A stretch of DNA of 64,000 nucleotides from Halichoerus grypus (GCF_964656455.1 NC_135719.1:11201163-11265162), one strand, 5' to 3'. Positions 22,331 to 34,160 are shown, numbered from the stretch's first letter. The notes: generated from the sequence alone by a model not told the origin. Numbers and translations are program-made.

Positions 22331-22615
22331 AAAGCAATTTTACATAATTTAAAGAATAAGATATCCATTGCTATCAGAAGTTACTAACTATATTATCCTA
22401 AGAGTAAAATAGCATTTAATTTTAAAATTCTATAAACATTTCACCCCAAACTTTCACACAAAACTAAAAATTATACTTAATATGAACTATTACAAACTTT
22501 TAAGAAGTATGTTAATAAACTCAAATTGCTTGTAGGTTGTTTGGTAAATACAGAAAAGCATAAAGCATTTAAAATTCATCTATAGTCATGCTAGCACCCA
22601 GAGATTGTCAATTTT

Positions 22616-22850
22616 TTTTTATTATGTTATGTTAGTCACCACACAGTACATCATTAGTTTTTGATGTAGTGTTCAATGATTCATTGTTTGCATGTAACAC
22701 CCAGTGCTCCATGCAATACATGCCCTCCTTAATTCCCATCACTGGGCTAACCCATCCCTCCACCCCCCTCCCCTCTAAAACCCTCTGTTTGTTTCTCGAA
22801 GTCCATAGTCTCTCATGGTTCATCTCCCCCTCCTATTTCCCCCCCCCTTC
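22616..22850 (-). mobile_element. 5'-truncated LINE-1 (3' UTR only), minus strand
   Basis: Complement of the last 3' UTR module of the young L1: T-rich tail, ttagtcaccacacagtacat, aacacccagtgctccatg, ccctcccctctaaaaccc. Flanked by attgtcaatttt at 22604-22615 and 22851-22862, a perfect 12-bp target-site duplication. Confidence 0.95.
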
Positions 22851-23238
22851 ATTGTCAATTTTAAGGAATGGAAAGAAACCCACTGAAATCTTAATAGATT
22901 AGATAATTGTGTGTAATTTATTTTATGTACTTTTTCACTGAATATTACACAATATAAACCTCCGAAAGAATCTGGATCCTTCTACTCAAGTGTTTCCCAG
23001 AAGTGTTGTACAAATAAATACGCCCCACAAGCTTTTGGGGAATGCACCTTCAGGCTTCCCCAACAGCTAGAAAACAATGTTCTCCACAGATCTGCTTAAG
23101 GACTGAAATGTAGAGGGAGTCCCTCCGTACTAAAGCCCAGATCATAAATAGAGGAAGGTTCTCTGGTAGATACCACTGTTATGTCAGACTGGATGGCTAA
23201 GCATTTGCTCTTACATTGAACAAAATATGTATCAGTTC

Positions 23239-23436
23239 GGGGCGCCTGGGTGGCTCAGTTGGTTAAGTGACTGCCTTCGGCTCAGGTCATGATCCTGGAG
23301 TCCCGGGATCGAGTCCCGCATCAGGCTCCCTGCTCAGCAGGGAGTCTGCTTCTCCCTCTCCCGCTCCCCCCTCTCGTGCTCTCTCTCTCTCTCTCACTCT
23401 CTCTCTCAAATAAATAAATAAAATCTTTAAAAAAAA
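23239..23436 (+). mobile_element. tRNA-Lys-derived SINE
   Basis: Well-kept copy: ggggcgcctgggtggctcag head, gatcctggagtcccgggatc, CT-rich tract, AAATAAATAAATAAAATC tail. Direct repeats tatgtatcagttc / tatgcatcagttc (23227-23238 and 23439-23451) flank it. Confidence 0.96.
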
Positions 23437-24704
23437 AATATGCATCAGTTCTCTGTTGACCTGGGGAAGGTGACAGATTTCAAGAAAATGAAACTTTGAC
23501 CAGGGACAGACTCCTCTTGGTTGAGCAGCAGGGACGGACTTTGATGACTGTAACTTGTCAAGCCCGTCAAATAGAGTATGCTGCTGTTGGAGGTATTTTT
23601 AGAAGCCTAATCCAGCTGGGAAAGGGCAAGGGAGAATCTAGTTTTGCACTTAGGTTCAATGACAAGCAGTTTCACCTATTGAAATAATCTTCTGACCTCA
23701 GCTCTGGGGAGAGGACCCCGCACTGATCGCTGGGTGTTCTCTCATCCTCAGGAGTGTCTGTCACAGCTTGCAGAAAGCATGCTGCTCATGCTCATCCAAA
23801 GCTTTTGCTCACAGTTTTCAGCTGTTGTCCCCACTTCAGAGTAGGGAGATGTTAAGACCCAGAAGAGATCAAGCAACTCCTGGTCTCCCTGTTTGTGGGC
23901 ACTTACCAGCAAACAGACTGCAGTAGCTGGGGCCAACAAGGACCAAGATAAAAATGAACTTTTCAACTATAAAAGAACAATGACTACCCAAATGGGCTTT
24001 CCAGGGTTTGTCATGGTTGATGCAACTCTCATACAGATCCGCCCCGATTAAGTGTTCTTAGGAAGTTAGAGATGCAACTTAGAAATAATGTGGGTCAGAA
24101 ATTATGAACTGCTGCCGTTCATAGGCTGAGTGCTACCAACTAATACCAACCACAGAAGTAGATTTAAAACTTTTGAATGTGTTGCCAAAACATAAAATTC
24201 AAGAGATTTCACATAAAGATCTGAATTTGGGGCTTACCTTTAAAAATTAGGCAGTCTTCCAGCACTGGGTCCTTATTCTTGCAATGATATGGTAAGCTGT
24301 CCTCCTTCAGGGGTGCCCAGTCTCCCTCATTTCCTATTATATTACATGCTTCTTATCTAGCAAGACCCATATTTCTTAAGACTCCTCTTGCAGATGAGGA
24401 AGTTGACCTCTGGAGATGCTTACCCCTTTCCTAATGTCAATTTATTATCCTTATTCTATCCCTCTTAGCCTCAGGCATGCTTCTGTCTGCAACTACATAC
24501 TGTTTACGAGATCTCTGCAAAAATCTTTAGTGTGGCTTTTATAAGCCAGTAGGATTTCCACCCTTTGAAAGCCCAGCTGATCTCTCTTCATTTCTGAATT
24601 AAGGTCCTTTTTCTCTTAGCAAAGTGAAGGGGGGGTGGGAACACTAGCGCTCTTCAGTAGAAGATCCCTATAACTGATTACTCCCAATGCTTGAAAACAA
24701 GTGT

Positions 24705-24855
24705 GATCTCTTTAACCTCAGCTGCACATGAGAATCCGATGCCCTGGCCCCACATCAGACCAATCAGAATCTCTGGATCCAGATGTTGGTACCTTTTAAA
24801 GCTCCTCAGATGATTCCAAAGTGCCATCATGGTCTCTAATCATTCTCCGAGGTTG
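24705..24855 (+). mobile_element. MER5A-like hAT fragment
   Basis: Follows MER5A order: ctgcacatgagaatc, gccctggccccacatcagac, cagaatctctgga, gctcctcagatgattccaa. Confidence 0.65.
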
Positions 24856-25244
24856 TCGGCCCATCCTGTGTACTTAGTACTCATGAACCCTCCTAGATAA
24901 TTTGTGTTAATTTGAGGGGTTCTAGAAACTTTCCTCATCTGGAAAATGAGGAGGAGAGATTCATGGTTTCCAACTTGGGTTGCTTTGCCCCTTGGCATTG
25001 ACAAAGGAAATTATGGGGTCTTTGAGCTACTTTCATATTGCAAAATACCTAGTAGAAATTGCACACTTATCCATGTTAAGGCTACATGTGTTAATGAAGG
25101 TGTTAAGTTTCTTTCCTTTTGTCTGAAATTATATTTACTTGATGTGATGATTCTAGTTTCAAAATATAAGGTTTGCAGGAAGAGGGAAAAATATCCTTGG
25201 CAAATAGAAGGAGGAAGGAAAGGGGGGCTGAGAGAGAGAGAAGA

Positions 25245-25306
25245 GGGAAGGAAGGAAGGAAGGAAGGAAGGAAGGAAGGAAGGAAGGAAGGAAGGAAGGA
25301 AGGAAG
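25245..25306 (+). repeat. (GGAA)n microsatellite
   Basis: About 15 near-perfect GGAA/GAAG units, preceded by a purine-rich, partly GA-repeated lead-in. Likely length-variable. Confidence 0.97.
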
Positions 25307-25930
25307 AAGAAAATCTCTGACAGTTATTTCAACAATTCCTTCCAGTTCTGGCATTCTGTGGCTTGATGGTGACACCTGGGAAGAGAAACACGACTTCTGA
25401 GGAAGCCTATAGTCTTGGAACACCCCCTCCCTTAAAAGAATTATATTCCAACACAATACATTTTAAATGAGAATCCATCCTAGGCCCCTTCTTTGTGAAA
25501 CATTCTAACCCTTGGAAGTCAACATCCCTGAAAAGAATTGGTCCTGAATTCAAGGACCTCAACCCAGGAGGCCTGGCTTACCTTAATGAGCCGAGCACTT
25601 TGACAGCCAGAACCAAGCAAGGTGACAGGGACAAGAACAATGCTGTCAGAAGACATGTCAGTGGGCAGTGACAAAAAATAAAACATTTTGCTACATGACA
25701 GACAAGTGCTCCCTGACATCTGCCAGCTTTTGTCTCTACTCAAACCCAAATGTTAAATTATTCCAGCCAACATGGTCATTTCCCCAATAAACATTTTTTT
25801 TTTTTTTGCCTGAAACTAGTATAGATTTCATCAAAGAAACAGAGGCTGTGTTCCTTAGGCTGGTTTTTCTCTTTGTTGTGTCTCCTGAGGAAACACCCCT
25901 TTGAGTGTTCCTCTCTCACATGCAGGGAGA

Positions 25931-25962
25931 GTGGTGACCATTGCTAGGCAACACGTCATCAT
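25931..25962 (+). promoter_or_regulatory. RFX-like half site next to CRE-like site
   Basis: gtgaccattgctaggcaac (X-box-like, right half TAGGCAAC) runs straight into cacgtcatc, which holds ACGTCA, the CREB/ATF half site. Found by motif only; no gene nearby is identified. Confidence 0.35.
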
Positions 25963-26201
25963 AAATATTTCATTGGTGAAAGAAAGTCTGTTAGAGAAGC
26001 CATTCTTCATCTGTTCTAGAGCTTCAGCTCTCCTTTATAAAAATAGTAGAAAAAATAATAGAAATCCACTCCCCATATGTTCCCTGACATCCGTGATGAA
26101 GACTGGATGACAAAGGAATCAAGTGAAAAACTCTTGAAATCCAAGCAATGACAATAAATAAATTAGAAAATATAATGGGAGAAAAATACCATTTATGATA
26201 T

Positions 26202-26577
26202 TGTCTTTAGTCAGCTTGGGCTGCTCTAGCAAAATATCATAGACTGAGTGGCTTAAACAACAGGTATTTATTCTCACAGTTCCACAGGCTGGAAGTCCAA
26301 GATCAAGGTGCTGGCAGATTCCATTCCTGGTGAGGATCCTCTTCCTCATTTGCAGATGGCCACCTGCCACTGTGGCTTCACATGATAGAGTGAGTGAGCT
26401 CTAGTCTCTCTTCTTCTTCTCATAAGGGCACTAATCCCATCATGGGTGGGGGCTCCACCTTCATGACCTTATCTCAAACTAATTACCTCCCAAAGGTCCC
26501 ATCTCCAAATACCATCATATTAGGGGTTAGGACTTCAACATATGAATTTTAGGGGGACACTAACATTCAGTCTAACA
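26202..26577 (-). mobile_element. ERVL-MaLR LTR (MLT1/MST type), minus strand
   Basis: Reads as the complement of a MaLR LTR: gtcttagtcagcttgggctg, catagactgagtggcttaaa, aagtccaagatcaaggtgct, ataagggcactaatccc, gacttcaacatatgaatttt. Solo LTR with no internal region seen. Confidence 0.85.
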
Positions 26578-26628
26578 AATATCAACCCAAATTTTCAAAT
26601 GATGCCCATGAAAATTTTGCAGTGACAT

Positions 26629-26828
26629 GGGGCACTTGGGTGGTGCAGTTGGTTAAGCATCCAACTCTTGGTTTCAGCTCAGGTCATGATCTCATGCGTT
26701 GTGGGATTGAGCCCCACATCAGGCTCCATGCTTAGCAAGGGGTATACTTGAGATTCTTTCTCTCTGCCCCTCCCGTACTCATCCTCTCTCTCTCTCTCTC
26801 AAATAAATAAATAAATCTTTAAAAAAAT
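26629..26828 (+). mobile_element. tRNA-Lys-derived SINE
   Basis: Head ggggcacttgggtggtgcag, CT-rich tract and AAATAAATAAATAAATC tail. Flanked by ttttgcagtgaca at 26615-26627 and 26829-26841. Confidence 0.95.
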
Positions 26829-26995
26829 TTTTGCAGTGACACATTGGCACATTATGAAGAGAATAAAAGATCTGATGGTGACTGAACACTATAATTACAA
26901 TTATTTTTTTTAAGAATTACCTAAACATAAGAGTGACAGTAACCTAAAACAGAACAAAATATCAAGAATTTTCTTAGGAGATTAGTAGTATGGAT

Positions 26996-27664
26996 GTGGT
27001 AGACAGAATTCTAAGATGACCCCCAAGATTCCCACCCCCTGGAGTGCTCACCCTGCGTAATCCCCTACCCATGAGACAGGACCTGTAAATAGAATGGGAT
27101 ATAACTCCTATGGTTATGTTCTATTATGTGGCAAGAGGGATTTTTTTTTTTTTCAGATATAATTAAGACCCCTATTCAGTTGAATCAATCAAAAGGAAGA
27201 TTATTCTGGGTGGACCTGGTCTGATCTTATCAGGTAAGCTCTTAAAAGGGATGTGAAGGTTGGAGATTAAGGGAGTCAGATTGCTCCTGCTAGCCTGGAG
27301 GAAAGCAGATATCCATGCTATGAACTGCCTGAGGGGACCATGTGGCAAAGAACTATAAGTGGCTTCTAGGAGCTGAGAGAAGTCCCCAACTAACATTTAG
27401 CAAGAAAATAGGGAGTTTAATACTATAACTGCAAGGAACTGAGTTCAGCCAACAACCTGAATAAGCTTGAAAGAAGACCCCAAACTCCAAATGAGAACCA
27501 AAGCACAGCCAACACCTTGATAGTGGCCTCATGAAACACGGAGCCAGAGAATCCAGCCAAGCTGTGCCCAGATTCTTGACCCACCAAAACTATGAGACAA
27601 TAAGTTTGTGTTCTTTAAGCTAAGTTTGTGGCAATTTGTTATGTAGCAATTGAAGACCAGTACA
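26996..27664 (+). mobile_element. Ancient LTR-like element (probably MaLR/ERVL class)
   Basis: Starts tgtggtagacagaattctaa and runs through atgacccccaagattccc, gcctggaggaaagcag, cagccaacaccttg, cagattcttgacccac and ttagcaattg-like ends. The order is that of a widespread old LTR; exact family not settled. Confidence 0.6.
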
Positions 27665-27669
27665 ATGGG

Positions 27670-28055
27670 TGACAGTCATCTGCTTTTCTGTTTCCTATTT
27701 TTTTTTAATTGTCTTACTTGTATCACTGGCAAACCAAGAGCAAACTTGAAGTCTCCATTTGGAATAAAGGATTATTAAAGAAAATATACATTATTGTTGA
27801 CATGCTGAGCCAAGGGAGTTCCCCTCAATTACCTGGCCCTTGGCCCACTTCCACAAACTTCCTTTCTGACCCTCACTAGGTCAGAAGTCTCTTCGTGACA
27901 CTAACTCAGAACCTATTTTAAAAGAAGTATACCTTATAAACAGACCTTACTCTAAGAATTAACAGAGAGTCAGACTTCAGTATCTAAAGGAAATAGTTTG
28001 GAAAGCATATGGGAATGTATACAAATAAATGTCCATCACTGTCTGGCTTATAGAG
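27670..28055. other. Non-coding stretch, nothing recognised
   Basis: Unique-looking AT-rich sequence; no frame or repeat supported. Confidence 0.4.
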
Positions 28056-28059
28056 ATAA

Positions 28060-28460
28060 AATTTGTAACATGCATAAGGGTTTAGTAATAGGAAATTGGT
28101 TGACATATGTTGCATTCATTCAATGGAATAGTATGCCCCCCTTTAAAAAAATTATATGGTTCTATATTTATTAATGTTGAAAGATGTTTATGCTATAGTG
28201 TCATGTGTAAAAAAAAAAACAGGTTACAAGACCTTATATATAGACAGTATCTCAATTTGTTTTAAGAAAAGATAATGGATACAGACACAGGTCTAGAGAT
28301 GGAGAGAGATAAAAGGCTCTCTGTAAGGATGTACATCACAGTGTTAAGACAGTTATCGCTAGTGGTTTTTTTAGGATATTTTCCTTTTTGTTCATTTGAA
28401 CTTCCTAATTTCTCTTCAATGAAAACAGATTAATTGTGCAATTTTTCAAATGCAAAAAAA
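28060..28460 (+). mobile_element. Ancient L1 3' UTR (L1M type)
   Basis: attcaatggaatagtatgcc, aatgttgaaagatgtttatg, cagtgttaagacagttatc and tttctcttcaatgaaaac follow an old L1 3' end in order. Confidence 0.6.
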
Positions 28461-29090
28461 GGTTAACTATTCAACAGATTAAAGACATAGAAGAGGCTTG
28501 AGGCAGGTCATTAAAAGAAAGACATCCATTTCTATTTAATAGTCAATAGCATTTTGACTTTCCTCGAATTTTATTAACTGGTTGCAATCTTCCTATTTGT
28601 CCTCATGTTTACAACAATGGTTATATCAAATGATCCTAAAAGAGGACTGGCCTCCAAAATACTGAGATAAATCTGTTTTTCTTAGCATTAATGGCATATT
28701 TTCCAGATGCAAATTACAGGGGTCAGTACTCAATAATTGGTTGTTTTTGTTGTTCCAAACATACAAAAAGCACTGGGAATGCCATTTCCTTGATACTTAT
28801 TGATGCTTCCACTATGAAACTCCCATGAGAAAACATTCCTACCGAGAAAATGAACCCTTTCAATCATCTTCTCTCCAGTTTAAACTGATGGGTAGATAAT
28901 AACCTCACTCTTCAGGTTCAGCATCTTCTATGTTCTCTGCCAAAGTCATCAGAACAAAAGGTATTTAAAATCATAGAAAAATCACTGAATATGTTATCCA
29001 ACAAAATCTCTACCCCATGAAGTAAACCCTTGGCTGGAAGAGCACATCTCTTCATGATCCAGGAAATAGAAAATTCTCTACTGCATAGAG
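28460..29090. other. Non-coding stretch, nothing recognised
   Basis: No supported gene or repeat. Confidence 0.35.
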
Positions 29091-29094
29091 GGTG

Positions 29095-29312
29095 TGAGTG
29101 GGGGCTTTGTTCGAATATCTCCTGGGCCCCTAGGAGACATATGGCAATGTCTGGAGACATTCTAATTATCATATTTGGGGTATAGAATGTGCTATTGACA
29201 TCTAATACAGACAGGCTATGAATGCTATGAAACACAGTACCCAGGACAACCCTCCACAATAAAGAATTTCCCAGCCCAAAATGTCGACAGTGTCAAATTT
29301 GAGAAACCCTGG
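29095..29312 (+). mobile_element. MER20 hAT transposon fragment
   Basis: atggcaatgtctggagacat, caggacaaccctccacaata, aagaatttcccagcccaaaa, tgtcgacagtgtcaaattt and gagaaaccct match MER20 in order. A second, inverted copy lies at 55780. Confidence 0.85.
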
Positions 29313-29439
29313 CCTAGAGTGTCAGAGAGATACAAAACTGGTGATGCCGAAGACCTGAAAGCAGTGGGAAGCCACTTCTCTTATAAGGTAGAAACACCCA
29401 TGCACAGAGCAACAGCATAAGTTATACCCAATTCCAGCC

Positions 29440-30360
29440 AATATGGAATAACCAGGAGTGGATTTACACTCCTGCCTTACACAACTAGGAAACTGCACGG
29501 ATATATTTAAAAGAACATTTATCAGACATTGGACAATAGGTAATTAAAGACTAATCACCAAGAGAAAGAAACAAGTAAGGAGAGCCCTACAGTTGCTCTG
29601 GCTTAGTGCCTGGAGGCATTTTCCAGGCTTCAGAATGGGAGTTGGAACCCAAATAGAACCAAATGGTCTCCTTGAGTTGAGGGAACAGTGGAGTATTCAG
29701 TGAGGTCAGGGCAACTAGAATTTGTGGGACGAAACAAAGAGGGTCTTGAGTCTTTGGCTGAGCACTGATCTACCCACATGCTTGAGGGGAAAACTACTGA
29801 AGTCTAGGGAAAGGACTACCAGAAAAGAGTACATAGAAAAATTTCTAAGACTCACACAGGGCTGGGCATAGTGTTTGTTTCCACCAGCCAGAACGGAAAA
29901 ACCTCTTAATACATGTAATAATGGGTAAAATGCTCAAAAGCTTATTAACTTAGTAGTGGGGTCAAATTAGTCCTAGACTAAAGGATGCTTTGACCAGCCC
30001 TAAAAAAACTTAAAAGCAGACCTCAAAAGGATCAAGTAATTTTGAGTCCAAGTAATTTAACTGCATGCCAAAACAAAATCCAATACTATGTAAAATAAAG
30101 CAACAAAATCAGCAAACGACAGCATAAAGATACACAATATCCATCATCTAATCAAAAATTCCCAGAAAGCAAAGAGCAAGAAAATATATCTGTAACCACA
30201 AGAAAAATCCATCATTAGAAAGAGGCCCAGAAATTACAGAGATGATAGAAATAGGAGACAAGGACATTAGAACAGCTTTTATAAGTATGTTCTATATGTT
30301 CGAGAAGGTAGAGGAAAACGTGACAAGATAAGGAAAGAAAAGGAAGACATAAACTATTGA
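29440..30360 (+). mobile_element. Ancient L1-class remnant (5' UTR/ORF1 region; L1M or HAL1)
   Basis: Wording such as gacagcataaagatacac, cccagaaattacagagatg, gacaaggacattagaacag and gtagaggaaaacgtgac recalls the ORF1 start region of old L1 or HAL1 elements. No open frame. Confidence 0.5.
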
Positions 30361-30367
30361 GAGTGCT

Positions 30368-30565
30368 AATTTATTTCTTCATTCTACCACTTATGAGTAT
30401 GATATTGTGCTAGGCATTGGGGCTATAGAGATTATTAAGTTGAAGCCCCTGCTCTCCTGCAGTTCATTATCTAGCAGAAAAGGTTAATGCAGAAATGATG
30501 AAATATGATAGAAGGTGATGAATGCCAGTGAGATTTGGCCAAAGTGCTAGAGGAACACAGAAAGA
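30368..30565 (-). mobile_element. L2 fragment
   Basis: gtgctaggcattggggctat, cccctgctctcctgcagttc and gaaggtgatgaatgccagtg follow the complement of L2 3' sequence. Confidence 0.6.
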
Positions 30566-30764
30566 TTGGGCTGGTGACCACCTATGGTAGAGACTAGGGG
30601 TACAGTTAGGGTTCTTTATCATTAGGACAAATAATAATAGTCAATTTCATGCAATAACAATGAAATTTATTGATATTATATGCAAAGAAATGTTGGAAGC
30701 TTAATAATAAGATGGAGAAATAAAAACAGAAATGAACCCTCCTCTCTTGAAAGTATCATTTATT

Positions 30765-30780
30765 GAGCACTGAAATTTTT
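30765..30780 (+). repeat. Target-site repeat, copy 1 of 3
   Basis: gagcactgaaattttt; also at 31539 and 31906. Confidence 0.92.
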
Positions 30781-31538
30781 TTTTTATTTTTTTATTGTTA
30801 TGTTAATCACCATACATTACATCATTAGTTTTAGATATAGTGTTCCATGATTCATTGCTTGTGCATAACACCCAGTGCTCCATGCAGAACGTGCCCTCCT
30901 CAATACCCATCACCAGGCTAACCCATCCTCCCAACCCCCTCCCCTCTAGAACCCTCAGTTTGTTTTTCAGAGTCCATCGTCTCTCATGGTTCTTCTCCCC
31001 CTCCGATTTCCCCCCCTTCATTCTTCCCCTCCTGCTACATTCTTCTTCTTCTTTTTTTCTTTCTTAACATATATTGCATTATTTGTTTCAGAGGTACAGA
31101 TCTGAGATTCAACAGTCTTGCACAATTCACAGCGCTTACCAGAGCACATACCCTCCCCAGTGTCCATCACCCAGTCACCCCATCCCTCTCACCCCAACCC
31201 CCACTCCAACAACCCTCAGTTTGTTTCCTGAGATTAAGAATTCCTCATATCAGTGAGGTCATATGATACATGTCTTTCTCTGTTTGACTTATTTCGCTCA
31301 GCATAATACCCTCCAGTTCCATCCACGTCGTTGCAAATGGCAAGATCTCATTCCTTTTGATGGCTGCATAATATTCCATTGTATATATATACCACATCTT
31401 CTTTATCCATTCATCTGTTGATGGACATCTTGGCTCTTTCCACAGTTTGGCTATTGTGGACATTGCTGCTATAAACATCGGGGTGCACGTACCCTTTCAG
31501 GTCCCTACTTTTGTATCTTTGGGGTAAATACCCAGGAG
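30781..31538 (-). mobile_element. 5'-truncated LINE-1 with ORF2 end
   Basis: Tail side on the left. Contains both 3' UTR modules and the end of ORF2. The 77-codon coding end (31478 to 31245) reads [13 protein letters not shown] to HMTSLI and stops at the family position, showing what the young L1 lost by its nonsense codon. The 5' truncation lies at 31538, at aaatacccagg in the antisense. Confidence 0.95.
31245..31478 (-). pseudogene. L1 ORF2 C-terminal end, intact over 77 codons
   Basis: Open from the 5' truncation side to the natural ORF2 stop. It keeps Lys at the codon that is a stop in the 9374-16493 L1. It has no start of its own and is part of a dead-on-arrival insertion. Confidence 0.85.
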
Positions 31539-31557
31539 GAGCACTGAAATTTTTTTT
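31539..31557 (+). repeat. Target-site repeat, copy 2 of 3
   Basis: gagcactgaaatttttttt; it separates the two L1 inserts and serves both. Confidence 0.92.
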
Positions 31558-31905
31558 AATTTAATTTTATTATGTTATGTTAATCACCATACATTACATC
31601 ATTAGTTTTTGATGTAGTGTTCCATGATTCACTGTTTGCATATAACACCCAGTGCTCCATTCAGTACGTGCCCTCTTTAATACCCATCACCAGGCTAACC
31701 CATTCCCCCACCCTCCTCACCTCTAGAACTCTCAGTTTGTTTCTCAGAGTCCATAGTCTCTCATGGTTCATCTCCCCCTCCGATTCCCCCCCTTCCTTTT
31801 TCCCTTCCTGCTATCTTCTTCTTTTTTTTTTTTTTTAACATATAATGTATTATTTGTTTCAGAGGTACAGTTCTGTGATTCAACAGTCTTACACAATTCA
31901 CAGCT
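31558..31905 (-). mobile_element. 5'-truncated LINE-1, 3' UTR only
   Basis: A second L1, same strand, ending on the left in a short A/T tail and truncated on the right within the first 3' UTR module (cagctgtgaattgtg in antisense). It differs at many bases from the neighbouring copy, so it is a separate insertion, not a duplicate. Confidence 0.93.
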
Positions 31906-31921
31906 GAGCACTGAAATTTTT
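31906..31921 (+). repeat. Target-site repeat, copy 3 of 3
   Basis: gagcactgaaattttt, after which unique flank (ataccattttgtcc) resumes. Confidence 0.92.
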
Positions 31922-32048
31922 ATACCATTTTGTCCTTACAACAATTGAGGTAGGTATTATCACGTATTCTAGTAGATCACATTAATGTTCCTTAATTCTT
32001 TACTCCTCTCTGTATCCATTCCCTTTGACTTGTGACTTTGAAGTTCTT

Positions 32049-32244
32049 TTTTTTTAAAGATTTTATTTATTTATTTGACAGAGAGAGACACAGTGAGAGA
32101 GGGAACACAAGCAGGGGGAGTGGGAGAGGGAGAAGCAGGCTTCCCACGGAGCAGGGAGACCGATGTGGGGCTTGATCCCAGGACCCTGGGATCATGACCG
32201 GAGCCAAAGGCAGATGCTTAACGACTGAGCCACCCAGGCACCCC
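32049..32244 (-). mobile_element. tRNA-Lys-derived SINE, minus strand
   Basis: T-rich start, ttttatttatttatttgaca, gatcccaggaccctgggatc, ending tgagccacccaggcacccc. Flanked by tgaagttctt at 32039-32048 and 32245-32254. Confidence 0.96.
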
Positions 32245-32387
32245 TGAAGTTCTTCATACTAAAGAGGCAGAATATATTTCCTTGTCCCTTCCTTCAATTT
32301 GTTTGGCCTTATGACTTTCTTTGGCCAAGGGAATATTAGCAGATGTGATGTGACCAAAAACTAAACATGCCTGTGCATTTGGTTCAA

Positions 32388-32409
32388 GTGTGTGTGTGTG
32401 TGTGTGTGT
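32388..32409 (+). repeat. (GT)n microsatellite
   Basis: About 11 GT units. Confidence 0.95.
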
Positions 32410-32619
32410 ATGTGCCATCAACATGAGAAGAACATGCCTATAACCAGGAAGCAGATGAGAGACAGGTGGAAAAGATCCACCTCGGCTAGCCCACAGACCT
32501 GCAGTAAGAAACAAAGTCACTGACCTGAGCCCAGTGTGGATCGGCTGAACCCCAGCCAGCCCTCAGGTGTGTCTTATCGTTGTGTCCCACTGATATTTTG
32601 CACTTGTTAAGTAGCAGAT

Positions 32620-32745
32620 AGGTACCCCAAATGAAGGGACAGAGGTTAAATAGTTCAGCTAGGGTGACACTCCTAGTAACAGTAGAAGCAAGATTTGAAT
32701 TTACATCTACCTGACTCCAGAGCCAGCATTTTTACACATTTACTG
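32620..32745 (-). mobile_element. MIR fragment
   Basis: cagaggttaaatagttcagc, gcaagatttgaatttacatc and gactccagagccagcat follow inverted MIR order. Confidence 0.65.
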
Positions 32746-32754
32746 CTTCCCAAA

Positions 32755-33090
32755 AGCCTCACTCCTGAGAATTTACCCTAAGGCAATAATAGTTCCTTAA
32801 AAGGCTATATATGGATATATATTTACTACAGTTTTTCTTAGGACCAAAAGAAAACTGAAAATGACCTAAAGTCCTCATAGTGAGAAAAACAGTTAAGCAA
32901 CTTGTGTTATACCATCTTGAAGGAGTGGCGTGTACATATGAAATGACAATCACGAAGCGTATGCAATGTAGATAGAGGTCTGTTTTCTAATGATAATCTT
33001 TGAAACTAAAATATACGTATTTTGTAGGTCAACTAAAAGTAAAAATGTACGTGTATAGAAATGCAGATATGTGTGTATACATATGTGCAA
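32755..33090 (+). mobile_element. Ancient L1 3' fragment (L1M type)
   Basis: tgagaatttaccctaaggca, ggaccaaaagaaaactg, gacctaaagtcctcatag and gaaatgacaatcacgaagc follow an old L1 end; strongly diverged. Confidence 0.5.
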
Positions 33091-33980
33091 ATGGAAAAGG
33101 TAAAAAAGGAACTTATTAAATAAAATCAATTTCATAGAGCTGTGGGATTAAAAGTGATGTATTTTAGTCTTTAAATTTTCCATTAGAGTTGTTATAATAA
33201 AAACAGTGATTAAACTGACACACACACAGCTCTGGTGTCACACCTAATTCACTCAGAGGGCTCACACAGCCACCCACTGTCCAATCCATACCAAGCCTCT
33301 GGAGCCTTTAGGAGGCCTTTTGAAAAGTATGTAGAAGTGCAGGGTTTTTGTGCATCACCTTCTATAGCATTTTTTTTTACAAATGTGCGCTTATTGTTAT
33401 TTGATGACTTAGGTTCATGCTTTTAATATATTTTGGCAATTATGAACTTTATACCTGGTAACACACTTAAGGAAATTCTTTTGGAGACAACTTTCTGATT
33501 ATTGCGAAACTTCATAAATGATTAGCTTTATTCCTTACTTATATGTCTAAAAGGATAATATGATGAAGCACATATATGAAAGGAATTACTATAAACTATT
33601 TTAGATTGCCTTAACAACTTGCATCATCAATTGCAAATAAAAATATATTGTTTTCTATCTTTAACTCAAGTAAAGCTTCTAATAATCAAAAAAGATCTTT
33701 CTCACCAATGCTGTTAGCAATGGCTTCAGAGAGCATCTACCATTACAAGCTCTAATGAGGAACTGTAAATGCTTATATGTGGCCCTAGCAGATGAACAGA
33801 AATGGACCTCAATTCCCAAAGGCCTTGCATTTGTCAACCAGAACAGATTTTTTCCCATCAAAAAATTCTTTCACATCAAAGCTGGAGCCAATTCGTATCC
33901 TGGTTGTCAACCTGGTTAGAGAATGAGAGGATCTGGATATGATGTGGGGGCATTTGTCTCCTTCCTTCAACCTTTCTGGT
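33090..33980. other. Non-coding AT-rich stretch, nothing recognised
   Basis: No supported gene or repeat family. Confidence 0.35.
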
Positions 33981-33984
33981 ATTC

Positions 33985-34160
33985 ATAGTTACTTGTATAG
34001 AGCATTTATTGGTGCCACTGCTCTTTGCAGGGCACATTTCATATGTTATCCCAGTTAATCTCTGAATAATAGGTATCACCCCATTTTCTAGATGGCAGAG
34101 TCAAACCTTGGAGAAGTTAAGTGATTTGTACCAAGTGGCTTTGAGCAGTAGTATTGGATT
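33985..34160 (-). mobile_element. MIR fragment
   Basis: catttattggtgccactgct, ttatcccagttaatctctga, cccattttctagatggcaga, gagaagttaagtgatttg follow inverted MIR. Confidence 0.65.

Noticed and set aside
23239..23436. tRNA gene in the SINE heads
   Set aside because: The tRNA-like part is the degenerate head of a SINE with a tail and target duplications; no cloverleaf of a working tRNA is kept.
24946..25320. 124-codon frame ending in a Lys/Glu/Gly repeat
   Set aside because: The repetitive end is the translation of the GGAA microsatellite.
25103..25456. 117-codon minus-strand frame with Leu/Pro/Ser/Phe repeats
   Set aside because: Also the translation of the GGAA microsatellite, on the other strand.
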